A stretch of 64,000 nucleotides of DNA from Alteriqipengyuania_B sp035481675 (GCF_035481675.1 NZ_JAYJJW010000001.1:682001-746000); one strand, 5' to 3'; shown: positions 51,492 through 60,129, counted from the first letter of the stretch. Translations and numbers: made by a program. Notes: generated from the sequence alone by a model not told the origin.

Positions 51492-52253
51492 TCACACCGC
51501 GATAAAGCCGAGCGCCTTGGCCCCCATCCAGAGGCCCATGCCGATCATGAACAGGTTCTCGGTCAGCGAGACGAAGCCCAGCGGCACGTTGCTATTGCCC
51601 CCCACGCAGGCGCATTTTAGTTCGCGCTTGTCGATGTAGACCGCCTTGAACACGCTGACCGCGCCGACCGTGCCGATGAATAGCGATACCGGCACCGAAA
51701 TAATCGGCAGGGCGTGCGCGACCATCAGGATCCCGGCAAGCGCTTCTCCAAAAGGATAGACGAAGCCGTAGCGCACCCAGCGCCGTGCCAGCAGATCGTA
51801 GTTCAGGAACATCGTCGAGAAGCTGCGCACGTCCTGCAACTTTTGGAGCGCCAGCAAGGCCATCGACAGGCTGACGAACCATTCGATCGCCTGGACCGTG
51901 AAGATGGTGTCGAAGACATACCAGCTGATCGCCATGCCGAGCAGGAAGGCCACGCCGAAGATCGCGATGACCGGCTGGTAGCTCGTCTCGCCCTCTTTGG
52001 GCTGGCTGCGCGATTTTCCAAAATGCTCCCGAAGGTCGTCGTAGCCGCCGATCCGCTTGCCATCGATGAAGGTCTGCGGCGTGGTTTCGACACCGTGCTT
52101 CTCCTTGAACGCATCGGTCTCCTCGCGCGTGGTCAGGTGATGATCCTCAACCTCGAAGCCTTCGCGCTTCAGCAGGTCCACGGTCTTCAGGCCGTAGGGG
52201 CACAGGTGGTTGGGCATGACCATCCGGTAGACAGTGGCTTTCTTCGTGCTCAT
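51492..52253 (-). CDS. Glutaredoxin-MauE fusion membrane protein
   Basis: The 253-residue protein has an N-terminal glutaredoxin-like domain (residues 6-80; site LCPYG with Cys18, only one Cys, and the cis-Pro loop ETTPQTFIDGKRIGGYDDL). Four membrane helices of the MauE/DoxX type follow, with a conserved CACVGGNSNVPLGFVSLTEN near the C-terminus. Such fusions probably move reducing power or thiol-bound metal across the membrane. It is last gene of the csoR operon and overlaps the DUF411 stop (TGATG). A copper-handling role is inferred from the operon. Confidence 0.8.
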   Translation of the reverse strand: MSTKKATVYRMVMPNHLCPYGLKTVDLLKREGFEVEDHHLTTREETDAFKEKHGVETTPQTFIDGKRIGGYDDLREHFGKSRSQPKEGETSYQPVIAIFGVAFLLGMAISWYVFDTIFTVQAIEWFVSLSMALLALQKLQDVRSFSTMFLNYDLLARRWVRYGFVYPFGEALAGILMVAHALPIISVPVSLFIGTVGAVSVFKAVYIDKRELKCACVGGNSNVPLGFVSLTENLFMIGMGLWMGAKALGFIAV

Positions 52254-52735
52254 CAGTGGCTCGCGGGGTAGCTGGCCCACAAGCTGCGGCCTTCGGGCCC
52301 GAAAGCGATGACCTGGAACGCCTGACGGTGATTGCCGTTCTCCATTCCCGGCGAGCCCATCGGCATCCCCGCGACGGCGAGGCCCTTCACGCCTGCCGGA
52401 CGTTCGGCGAGTAGCCGCTCGACATCGGCGACGGGCACATGGCCTTCGATCACATAGCCTTCGACGATCGAGGTGTGGCACGATTGCAGATCGCCCGGCA
52501 CACCGTTCTCGGCCTTCACCGACGCCATGTCGGGATGATCGACCGATGTCACATCGTGCTTTTCGCTGCCTTCGACATGCTCTGCCCATGCCAGGCAACA
52601 GCTGCAATTCGCATCGCGATACATGGTGAAGCTTGCAGCTTGCGTCGCACACGCGGTGAGGGCTGTGCCGAGGAACAGCGTTCCGGCCATGGTGCGGCGA
52701 GCGATCGCCGTGCGAAGATGGGAAATCACGAGCAT
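52253..52735 (-). CDS. DUF411 periplasmic metal-binding protein
   Basis: The 160-residue protein has a hydrophobic export signal (about 15-34) and a DUF411 domain: FTMYRDANCSCCLAWAEHV with a Cys cluster (C44, C46, C47), SCHTSIVEGYVIEGHVP, and GLAVAGMPMGSPGME rich in Met. DUF411 proteins occur with copper resistance genes, and the Cys/His/Met pattern fits copper binding in the periplasm. It is third gene of csoR-DUF2231-DUF411-glutaredoxin/MauE, 6 bp after DUF2231. Confidence 0.85.
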   Translation of the reverse strand: MLVISHLRTAIARRTMAGTLFLGTALTACATQAASFTMYRDANCSCCLAWAEHVEGSEKHDVTSVDHPDMASVKAENGVPGDLQSCHTSIVEGYVIEGHVPVADVERLLAERPAGVKGLAVAGMPMGSPGMENGNHRQAFQVIAFGPEGRSLWASYPASH

Positions 52736-52741
52736 TCTCCT

Positions 52742-53347
52742 TCAAAAACCGAGATGATTGGGTCCGTGCGCCAGTTCTCCGCCCCAGTAGCCCTGCGCCA
52801 AAAGCGCGAGCGTCGTGGCGAGGAGGAGGATGCGGAATGGCCATCGATTAGCGCGTATCGAAAGGATGGCCGCTACCGGAGCGATCACAGCGAGCCCCGT
52901 TCCCGTCCAGCGATGCCATTGCATCGTCGCATCACCTGCAAACCAAAGTCCGGTATGTATCCACCCGAACAGCGCCGCGACGACTGCGCCTGCGGCACCA
53001 CCCCAAGCCATGACGGAGACCGCATTTGTCAATCTCGTCGATGGGCGAAAGGACGATAAGAATTCCGCCAGGGCTGCGGCAAGCAGAAGCGCGATCGGGA
53101 AATGCACCGTGGCTGGATGAAGGCTGGTCCAGATCGAACCGGGGTCGGCTTGATGTTCGTCGGCAAGCCGCAAAGGTGCCTCATCCGCCGCCCGAGCCTT
53201 CGGTGCGGTGGACGACCCGGTGCTCGAAGCAGATATGGATGCGGCATCAGCAGGAGCCTCGCCGTGCCGCTTTTCGCCGTGAGCCAAGAGTGGTTGGCCA
53301 AGCACCAGCAGCAAGAGCAACGCAGCGCCGCGGATCGAACCAATCAC
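52742..53347 (-). CDS. DUF2231-type membrane protein
   Basis: The 201-residue protein has a signal peptide (about 1-22, ending LLAHG), a His/Ala/Ser-rich segment, and four membrane helices beginning SLHPATVHFPIALLLAAALAE. The HPATVHFPIAL segment is the hallmark of DUF2231, with conserved His that could bind haem or metal. GWIHTGLW and MQWHRWTG carry further His. Its start overlaps the csoR stop (ATGA), so it is co-regulated with the metal response. Confidence 0.82.
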   Translation of the reverse strand: MIGSIRGAALLLLLVLGQPLLAHGEKRHGEAPADAASISASSTGSSTAPKARAADEAPLRLADEHQADPGSIWTSLHPATVHFPIALLLAAALAEFLSSFRPSTRLTNAVSVMAWGGAAGAVVAALFGWIHTGLWFAGDATMQWHRWTGTGLAVIAPVAAILSIRANRWPFRILLLATTLALLAQGYWGGELAHGPNHLGF

Positions 53348-53616
53348 CGCTTCGCCTTCTCGAACAGCGTCACCAGCTCCTCGAATTTTTCGCGCTGCTC
53401 GGCCTCATCACCGCTGGCGATCGCTTCGGCCACACAGCATGCGGCGTGGTCCTTCAATACCTGCGTCTCGACCTTGCCGAGCGCGGACCGGATCGCCTGG
53501 ATCTGGTGCAGGATGTCGATGCAGTAGCGATCGTTCTCGATCATCTGCGACACACCGCGCACCTGCCCTTCGATCCGGTTGAGCCGGTTGATTTTCGCGG
53601 TCTTCGCGTCTGCCAT
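53344..53616 (-). CDS. csoR: CsoR/RcnR-family metal-sensing repressor
   Basis: The 90-residue all-helical regulator has the family core KINRLNRIEGQVRGVSQMIE and the Cys-His-Cys copper ligands of CsoR: C32 in RYCIDIL, H57 in KDHAAC and C61 (spacings 25 and 4, as in the Mycobacterium CsoR site). A formaldehyde-sensing FrmR or Ni/Co RcnR role is less likely given the C-H-C pattern. It heads the operon and has a G-tract palindrome 20 bp upstream, so it should repress its own operon until Cu(I) binds. Confidence 0.88.
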   Translation of the reverse strand: MADAKTAKINRLNRIEGQVRGVSQMIENDRYCIDILHQIQAIRSALGKVETQVLKDHAACCVAEAIASGDEAEQREKFEELVTLFEKAKR

Positions 53617-53635
53617 GGTCCAAAGTCCGATTGAA

Positions 53636-53652
53636 ATACCCTGCAGGGGTAT
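53636..53652. promoter_or_regulatory. CsoR-type operator
   Basis: ATACCCTGCAGGGGTAT is a near-perfect palindrome of the ATACC-G/C tract-GGTAT kind recognised by CsoR/RcnR proteins. It lies 20 bp upstream of csoR and 40 bp upstream of the divergent truncated Tat-signal ORF. Confidence 0.8.
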
Positions 53653-53691
53653 ATTCAGCTATGCGCAGAAGTTCAATCGGAAGCTCGCCCC

Positions 53692-53883
53692 ATGGTCTCA
53701 TTCTCCCGCCGAAATCTCATCCGCGGCACAGCCGCACTCGCCGTCGCCAAATTCCGCGAGGTCCTAGACCCGGCAGAAGTGCTCGACCCTGGTGCAGCCT
53801 TTCTGGCGGAATCTTTGATAGATTACCCAACCACAGGGCACGGGCGCTCCGCTATTGGTTTGAGGGGCGAGAGTAGCTCATGA
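53692..53883 (+). pseudogene. Truncated ORF with Tat-type signal peptide
   Basis: The 63-residue frame begins MVSFSRRNLIRGTAALAVAK, a twin-arginine motif (SRRNLIR) with a hydrophobic core. It then runs into a short sequence with no domain and stops. It faces csoR across the CsoR operator. Copper islands often have a Tat-exported multicopper oxidase there, so this is probably the 5' remnant of such a gene cut by deletion. It could also be a small real protein. Confidence 0.45.
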
Positions 53884-54067
53884 CCTGAGTGGGACATTGA
53901 GCTGACACTGCGCAAAAAGTCTGCGAAATTCCAACCATGGGCTCTTTGCGGCCAATCAGCTTATAAGCTCGAAAGCCCTAAACCGCCTTTTAGGAGGCAA
54001 CCCCACTTTGTATGAACCGAAGTGCGTCGAGGGTTCATAAGAAATGCAAATTCAAGACTGTTAACGT
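53884..54067. other. AT-richer intergenic stretch with two small hairpins
   Basis: Between the truncated ORF and the large nuclease/TPR gene. A perfect 12-bp palindrome AGCTTATAAGCT lies at 53958-53969 and a 6-bp stem CCTAAA/TTTAGG at 53977-53994. No T-run follows on either strand that would make a clear terminator. No coding frame is supported. It may be the scar of the deletion that removed the rest of the Tat-signal gene. Confidence 0.4.
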
Positions 54068-57000
54068 TTATTTGGCGCGTCGTTTACCTCCACGTCGCCG
54101 ACCTGTCCGCTTATTTACCACCTTCGGCTTACGCAAGAAATGGCCGAGTATCCAATCTCGCAGATATGACCGCGACAGATCGGGGCGACTGCCGAGACCC
54201 GCCGCTTGGCCGAACATGCGGTTCAGCAGCTCGAGGGTCTCCCACCATTCTGTTCGCTTAGAAATCAGACGTGTGATTAGCACGCTCGCCGCAGCCCCAG
54301 CCCTCCACGACGGTGCGCCGCTCGACCACGCCTTGTTCAAGAAGTCTGCCACGGCGTAGGCGTGGGACATGATCTCGGCGCGTGGTCCGCCGATATAGTT
54401 TGCGGCGGCGTCGATCAGGACTTGGCCGCTTTCGTGGCGCAGCATCGCAATCAGAACGTCCCCGTCAAGCGAAACGTGTCCGTGACGACGCGATGCCAAG
54501 CTTGCAACACATACGGCGTAGGCGGTCCGGTCGATCACGTCGGCTGCGAGCATCGAGCGGGCCGCTGCCTGCAGCCACGCACCGTTCGCGAAACCTTGTG
54601 AAGCCGCTAATTGTCGGAGGTGCAGGTCATCAGATAGCAACAGTCTCTCTGTCTGCTTCGCGATCAAAAGAGGATCGAGGATGCTCTCGACCACCTCGCG
54701 GTGCAGCAGGCGCGCCAGTTCGGGATCGTCCGATCCCTCGACAGGCAGCACGACGCAATTCGCGCGCAGCGCTTCGATGGTCGCGTTGAAAAGCTCGATC
54801 CTGCTCTGCGTTTCCTCTGCCGAGTGCACTTGGCGGACTGCTTGGTCCCCTTGGTAGCCCAGCGTCATATACTCGCGGCCGGCGTGCAATTCCTCCTTCG
54901 CCCGCATCTGCAGCAATTCATCTATGGTGGTCTGCGGGATAGCGACAGTGCCAAAGAACCTACGCATCGGTTCGAGGAGATGCAAATGGTGGGCGCACCA
55001 TGCGGTCAGCGTGTCGAGGACCACGCCCTTGCCGCGTGCACGGAAGCAGGCCAGTTCAGCTGCTTCCCGCTCTTCCTGCCCGCCGAGGCACGTCTGGATT
55101 TCGCCACCATTTTGGGGGATCAGTTCTGCGACCTGCAGAACGCTCATGTGGTTTAGCGCCGCCAGCGCTTCCAGCGGCAACGACATCTCGCGGTAGCTCC
55201 GGCAAATCTCAAAGCCGTGCTGCTGATGCTGACGCACCATGTCGAGCACCGGCTGGACGTCACCTTCCCGCATCGTGATCGAGCCCATCGACTGTGACTG
55301 CGGGAAGCGAGTAGCGTGGGTGTGCATGATGTCGTGCAGCAGCCAGACGAAGCGGTGCTTAACCTCTTTGACCCGATATCTACGTGGCTCGCCGATTCCT
55401 TGCGGCACGATGATCTCGTCACCGGCGCTGGCCTCAAGGACTTGCTGCGCCAGCACTTGCCCGGGTGAATAGTTTGCTACCTCGGGAGTCACCTCGTCCC
55501 AAATTATCCCGCTGACGTTCTTGCCCCCATCAATCTCCTCCAGCTCAAACCAGTCCCCGACCTCGGCAGGGCCGACCATGCGGATCTCCGAAGGAAGCCG
55601 CTCGCTGGTGAAGAAGATGCCCGGATACATCTGGATAACCTTCTCGTCGGCACGGTTGTTCGACGCCACGGTATACGCGAGGTTTAACGCCCGCATGTCT
55701 TCGCCGGCGTGGCGCAGCATGAGCGCGAGCCGCATTCGCTCCTGAGGCGACCCCTCGACGCTCCGTTCGTCAACCTCGCGAGCGAGATCGTGCGCGGCGT
55801 CGCGCCGGTCCGCGCGCATATAAACGCCGTATAATATCAAGCGCGCCCGAAGGTCTCCGGGATCGTGGTCTAGGGCCCGTCGCAAATGGTGCTCGGCTCC
55901 ATCGATGTCGCCGCGGGCGTTGGCGGCGGCGCCGGCCATGCGGGCGATATTAGGTTCGAGGAGAATGGCGTCAGGCAGCGCCTCGAAGAAGGCGCGGGTG
56001 CGCGGGGTCACTGGCGCATTGGCATAGGCCCACGCGAGCCAGGCCAGCGGGCTGGAGAGTGTGCCCATGTCTACGAACGTATCGATCGCGGTAATCACGG
56101 AGACGGCGTCGTCCAGATCGACCGCGACCTCCGCCGCCATCAGCCGGACCGAGAGCGGCGTCGAGTTCGTGAAACCCGATAGCAGAGTTCCCAAGAGTTC
56201 CTTCGCCAAGTCCTGAGAGTATGGCAACGCAGTCTGAGCCGCGCCCGCGAGCACCGTCTCATCGCCTGGCCACGCCTCGATCAGACCGCGCAATGCCTTA
56301 CCGGCGTCGGCGGCTCCAGTCTCGATACGCGCCCGCGCCACCAGTGTATCGAAGAAACGCACGTCCTCTCTACAGACGCCGGCTCTGCGCTCGGGCGTCG
56401 CGAACGCAATGACGTCTTGCCAGTCCGGTGTGTGCGCCATCGCTGCGAGCATGACCATTGTCCGACCCGAGCCCTCAGGAAGATCGCGCACCCGCTCAAT
56501 CGCCTTCGCCGGACTATCGTCGATCACATCCAGGTGCGCAGCGGCCAGCAGGGCGTCGGGCAACTCGGGAGCGATCGCCAACACCTGATCCGAGACGCGC
56601 CTTGCGTCGTCGCGTAAGCTCAGGCTCCGGTAGGCGGTGACGAGATTGACGCCGGCGCCAACCCAGACGTCTTGGCCGGCGTTTTCGTAAAGGCGGACTT
56701 GATCCCAATGCCCCTGCAGCAGTTCCGCGGCCCGCTCGATGCGAGCCCGCCGTTCGCGGCTCCGCTCCGGCGGCAGGTCGTAGGAGAAGGCAGCGAACGC
56801 CTCCTCGAGAATGGCCTCTGCGGCGAACCGTTGAGCGAGGCCCGATTTCGGATGGGCCGTTAGCAGATCCGCTGCCGCTGCCATCCATGCGTCGTCGCCC
56901 CGCCGCCGAAGCATGTTGAGGCGATTGACCGCGGTATTCTCGTCGACGCGTAGATCGGGCGGGACGAATGTGTCGGGATTGACCAGGTCTTCGTGCATCG

Positions 57001-57997
57001 CGGCTGCCTGATATGCGAAAGATGCCGCCAGCGCGTCTCCCGGATCCTCTTCCAAGAGCGTTCGACAACTCTCGATAGCGTCGTCGAACTTCCCCTCCAG
57101 CATCAGCGCCAAGGCGCGGTTCGCGCGGGCCTTGCGATCAGTCGGATTGAGCTCGTATGCCTCGTGGAGGAACGCGGACGCCTCGGCGTCCTGCCCTTGG
57201 CGCATTCGCGCGAAGCCGAGGTAGGCGCGGACCCGCGACCGGACAGCGTTAGATGCGGTCTCCGGCAGCTTTGACTCCAGATCAGTGAGCATTTGACCCG
57301 CGGTGTCAGGACGACCCTGGTTTAGCAGGTCGCGAAATAGGTCGATCTGCTGGTCGAAGACTTTGTCCAGTGCGGCGCCGCTGCCCGTGTCAGCGCTTCT
57401 CACCATGGCGAGGATCTGCTCCACGTTTGCCGCCATTAGGTGCTGGTCGGCCCGCGCAGCCGCGAGTTCCGCCGTCGTCTCCCTTGTAACTTGAACGTTC
57501 TCCCGGCCAAGCCCCAGCAGCTCGTCGGTAGAAGCGCTATATTCGGGGTCAAAGGCCCGAACCGCTTCGGGATAGAGTCGGATGCGCCGTTGCAGCTCAT
57601 CCCAGCCCCAGATCTGAATTTGCACGGCCCGGCCGAGGTCGGCCTGCTGCTGCCGAATAGAGATCGCGAGCTTGTCCAGCGCCAAGTCGTCCGGCGCGGT
57701 GGTGACGACGTAGATTTCGGTGAGCTTTGGTTCGATCTTGAGCGATCGGTCGATGTCCGACCTCGCCTCTGAGACGCTAAGCCGGTCTCGGCGCTTCTTG
57801 AGCTTGCACTGGACGGAGACGGGCTGGTAGGAATCACCGTCGCGGGCTCCAATGAGGTCGATACCATCTTGCTTGGCACCCGAGGTCGCCACGCCCTTCA
57901 AGTTGGGATCGTTGACGATCCGGCGGAATAGGACCGCGCAGCGGTCCTCGAACGCGTCGGAACTCTCTGGAATGCCAATGACATTACTGGATCTCAT
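54068..57997 (-). CDS. Mrr-like nuclease - TPR repeats - GreA/GreB-C-like - PIN-like multidomain protein
   Basis: The 1309-residue protein has four recognisable parts. Residues about 10-150 look like an Mrr/PD-(D/E)xK restriction domain: AKQDGIDLIG with D47, then VQCKLK with Q63-x-K65, the QxK variant. Residues about 210-830 are helical repeats of TPR type (ARANRALALMLEGKFDDAI, AEHHLRRALDHDPGDLRARL). Residues about 830-890 resemble the GreA/GreB C-terminal domain (ANYSPGQVLAQQVL, then GDEIIVPQGIGEPRRYRVKE). Residues about 990-1150 resemble a PIN nuclease: VVLDTLTAW (D995), TTIDELL (E1027), LLSDDLHLRQLA (D1123, D1124). The tail is basic. Two nuclease domains joined by a scaffold suggest a defence effector that senses a transcription- or translation-related signal. 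No partner gene overlaps it. Confidence 0.65.
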   Translation of the reverse strand: MRSSNVIGIPESSDAFEDRCAVLFRRIVNDPNLKGVATSGAKQDGIDLIGARDGDSYQPVSVQCKLKKRRDRLSVSEARSDIDRSLKIEPKLTEIYVVTTAPDDLALDKLAISIRQQQADLGRAVQIQIWGWDELQRRIRLYPEAVRAFDPEYSASTDELLGLGRENVQVTRETTAELAAARADQHLMAANVEQILAMVRSADTGSGAALDKVFDQQIDLFRDLLNQGRPDTAGQMLTDLESKLPETASNAVRSRVRAYLGFARMRQGQDAEASAFLHEAYELNPTDRKARANRALALMLEGKFDDAIESCRTLLEEDPGDALAASFAYQAAAMHEDLVNPDTFVPPDLRVDENTAVNRLNMLRRRGDDAWMAAAADLLTAHPKSGLAQRFAAEAILEEAFAAFSYDLPPERSRERRARIERAAELLQGHWDQVRLYENAGQDVWVGAGVNLVTAYRSLSLRDDARRVSDQVLAIAPELPDALLAAAHLDVIDDSPAKAIERVRDLPEGSGRTMVMLAAMAHTPDWQDVIAFATPERRAGVCREDVRFFDTLVARARIETGAADAGKALRGLIEAWPGDETVLAGAAQTALPYSQDLAKELLGTLLSGFTNSTPLSVRLMAAEVAVDLDDAVSVITAIDTFVDMGTLSSPLAWLAWAYANAPVTPRTRAFFEALPDAILLEPNIARMAGAAANARGDIDGAEHHLRRALDHDPGDLRARLILYGVYMRADRRDAAHDLAREVDERSVEGSPQERMRLALMLRHAGEDMRALNLAYTVASNNRADEKVIQMYPGIFFTSERLPSEIRMVGPAEVGDWFELEEIDGGKNVSGIIWDEVTPEVANYSPGQVLAQQVLEASAGDEIIVPQGIGEPRRYRVKEVKHRFVWLLHDIMHTHATRFPQSQSMGSITMREGDVQPVLDMVRQHQQHGFEICRSYREMSLPLEALAALNHMSVLQVAELIPQNGGEIQTCLGGQEEREAAELACFRARGKGVVLDTLTAWCAHHLHLLEPMRRFFGTVAIPQTTIDELLQMRAKEELHAGREYMTLGYQGDQAVRQVHSAEETQSRIELFNATIEALRANCVVLPVEGSDDPELARLLHREVVESILDPLLIAKQTERLLLSDDLHLRQLAASQGFANGAWLQAAARSMLAADVIDRTAYAVCVASLASRRHGHVSLDGDVLIAMLRHESGQVLIDAAANYIGGPRAEIMSHAYAVADFLNKAWSSGAPSWRAGAAASVLITRLISKRTEWWETLELLNRMFGQAAGLGSRPDLSRSYLRDWILGHFLRKPKVVNKRTGRRRGGKRRAK

Positions 57998-58235
57998 GCG
58001 GACACTATAGCTACCCAGAGATGCACCTCGCTACCTTCTCGCACGATATGTTCCCCGCTTTGCTAATGCACCACTCTCAGGATAGATGTTCAGCCGTTCC
58101 GCAGTGAGAATCTACCCAAGCGCCATTTCCGTTAAGTGAAGCCGCTATTATACCTTGTTCATTCAAAGGCGGCGGACGACCGGTGCGTCCGCAGATAGAC
58201 ACTGCGTCTGCGCAAATCTTAAAATGTCAGAGCAT

Positions 58236-59960
58236 TTAAACTCTCCTCGTGACGTGCAAATGTCCGTAGCTGACCATCTTAATGGCCTCATGCCGCTGTC
58301 GAAGATTGCCCAACGCAAGCGTGCCATAATGTCCGGTCTGTGAGTGATCGGCGTGCCCGAGTAGTGCCTTCAGAACACCTTCCTCGACCCCTGCTCGCCT
58401 GCACTCGTCGGCGAATGAGTGCCGGAAGCTATGAAGATTTAGTCCGGGTCGCTTCATGTCGATGCGTTCGAGGTAGCGCGCCCAAAATTTGGAAGGCCTG
58501 TAACTCCAGTCACCGCGAGGTCCCGGCAACAGGTCACTGAAAACGCGCTGACTCCCCGTTCGGACCTGCAGTCTGACGTAGTCCAAAAAACCCAGCTCAA
58601 TCAGAGCAGGATGGATTGGCACAATGCGCCGGGACGAAGCCGTTTTCAGCTTCTTGTCGATGCTGGCCCCCTCATCGTTAAAATCGAAGACCCAGACGTC
58701 CTCAATCTGCCTAATGTCGTTTGTCTCCAGCTGCACGATCTCGCCAGCGCGGGCACCGGAATAGAGCGCGCAGAGTGGAAGCCAGAATCGCCAGTCACGA
58801 ATCTTCTCATCACCCGACTGGTGCTCTTTTTTGGCATGGCACCCGACGAATAAGGGGCTTGAGAACAGCTCCTTGAGCTGGATGTCTGAGTAAGGCGGAT
58901 ATTTGCGCTTGGCCTTGTCGATCCTCGTGCGAAATCCCGTCGCCACGTTCTCCTCGACGTAGTCGTTTTTCTTCAGCCATGCGATGAACGCACTGACCTC
59001 GGACACCTCACGATTGACCGTCCTTGCCGACCTGGTCTCGCCTCCAGTCGCCGCCCAAGTCCGCGCTGCGTCGGCGAGCGCCATACCCTTCAGCTCGTCT
59101 CGCGCTGTCCATCGGTGAGGCACCTCCGACAGCGCGCGCTTGAAATCGCGAATATGCGACCGAGAAATCGCAGATACCGTGATCTGCTCGCCCACAAACC
59201 TCGCGAAGTGCTTTATGGTCTTGCGTTCCGATGTGAGCGTGTCGGCGCGCTTACCTTCGCGAAGCCTCTCGCGCTCATACTGGTCGAACAGCGACATGAT
59301 GTCCTCGTCGGGCGGCGCCACTGTGGTCGAGGGCCGGCATCCTCCAAGTCGCTCAACGACCGCACGGTGATCTGTATTTGCATCCTTCCCGTCCATAAGG
59401 TCGGCGAGGTCTGATCGAGCGAGCTGGACGGTCTTCGTCACCAAGGCCACAAGCTCGTTCCAGCGCTCACCCTGAACACCGTTGCCGGGTGCGACGCTCC
59501 AGCCCTCCTTGCGAGCAACGGCAGCCGCCAAGTGCTCCATTTCACCAATATCGTTTGGTGAGGGCATAAGCGCGACCTCTGCCCTCTTGCGTCGCTTCTT
59601 TGCTGCGAGCAGCGACAGATCGACGCCCTCTTCTGCCAATTCTGCGCGGAGCTTTTCCCGTTGCACGCGAAGGAAGCCTTTGTGGACATGCGCAGTCACT
59701 GCCTCGATCATTGCGTTCGGCGTGGGGATGTTGGGCACCCTTGCCGATGATGACCGAATTTCGTCCCACACCTCGTGCTGCCTCGCCCTGACAGCGACGA
59801 CGCGGCGCTCTGCCTCCCGCTTGTCGGTTGTCCGCAAAGACTTCATCGCGTCGGACGGCCTCTTGCCGGTTCGCGCTACCAGTATGGCCTCGACGTCAGC
59901 TGGGACTGCTTCGCGGTATTGCCAGCTGCTAGAGCCGGGGCGCTTCACGACATGGGGCAT
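58236..59960 (-). CDS. Tyrosine recombinase (island integrase)
   Basis: The 574-residue site-specific recombinase has an N-terminal arm-binding and core-binding part (SAM-like region about 220-335) and a catalytic domain with all key residues: R404 in SGARAGEIVQL, a Lys in KLKTASSRR, H510-x-x-R513 in LHSFRHSF, H536 in LLGHADHS and nucleophile Y545 in TGHYG. The gene lies about 105 bp inside attR and reads away from it. It should cut and join at the tRNA-Pro repeat. No excisionase gene was recognised. The protein is longer than phage-type integrases and resembles those of chromosomal islands. Confidence 0.93.
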   Translation of the reverse strand: MPHVVKRPGSSSWQYREAVPADVEAILVARTGKRPSDAMKSLRTTDKREAERRVVAVRARQHEVWDEIRSSSARVPNIPTPNAMIEAVTAHVHKGFLRVQREKLRAELAEEGVDLSLLAAKKRRKRAEVALMPSPNDIGEMEHLAAAVARKEGWSVAPGNGVQGERWNELVALVTKTVQLARSDLADLMDGKDANTDHRAVVERLGGCRPSTTVAPPDEDIMSLFDQYERERLREGKRADTLTSERKTIKHFARFVGEQITVSAISRSHIRDFKRALSEVPHRWTARDELKGMALADAARTWAATGGETRSARTVNREVSEVSAFIAWLKKNDYVEENVATGFRTRIDKAKRKYPPYSDIQLKELFSSPLFVGCHAKKEHQSGDEKIRDWRFWLPLCALYSGARAGEIVQLETNDIRQIEDVWVFDFNDEGASIDKKLKTASSRRIVPIHPALIELGFLDYVRLQVRTGSQRVFSDLLPGPRGDWSYRPSKFWARYLERIDMKRPGLNLHSFRHSFADECRRAGVEEGVLKALLGHADHSQTGHYGTLALGNLRQRHEAIKMVSYGHLHVTRRV

Positions 59961-60064
59961 TGAACGACTCGGTGATGTGACAGTCTGATGCTACACCGAT
60001 GCACGGAAAACCCACAGTCGTTCAAGAGGTTATATGTATCAAGGAGGTAGATTTAGACGGGATG

Positions 60065-60092
60065 CGAATCCTCTCTCCCCGACCATTTTGCG
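60065..60092. repeat. attR, 28-bp direct repeat (right end of island)
   Basis: It is identical to 45297-45324 and contains the displaced last 21 bases of tRNA-Pro(CGG). The rest of a tRNA is absent upstream, which marks this as the island's outer end rather than a second gene. Confidence 0.92.
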
Positions 60093-60129
60093 ACCTGCGG
60101 CGCCCGGCCAGGGCACACCGCACCCCGCT

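Larger units (their letters stand above)
45297..60092. mobile_element. Integrated genomic island at tRNA-Pro(CGG)
   Basis: About 14.8 kb is bounded by a 28-bp direct repeat of the tRNA-Pro 3' end and contains a tyrosine recombinase gene next to the right repeat. Cargo: an HUH/Rep-like protein, an internally duplicated protein, a type IIG restriction-modification enzyme, a CsoR-controlled copper-type operon, a truncated Tat-signal ORF and a large multi-domain nuclease/TPR protein. Intergenic stretches inside (e.g. 53884-54067, 57998-58235) look richer in A and T than the backbone. No transfer genes are visible, so it is probably mobilised only by excision or through helper elements. Confidence 0.88.

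Noticed and set aside
53958..53994. Rho-independent terminator in the gap downstream of the large nuclease/TPR gene
   Set aside because: The palindromes are short (6 bp stems) and have no T-run on either strand, so termination is not supported.
60065..60092. Second tRNA-Pro gene at the right end of the island
   Set aside because: Only the last 21 bases of the tRNA are present; the D- and anticodon arms are missing, so it is an att repeat.
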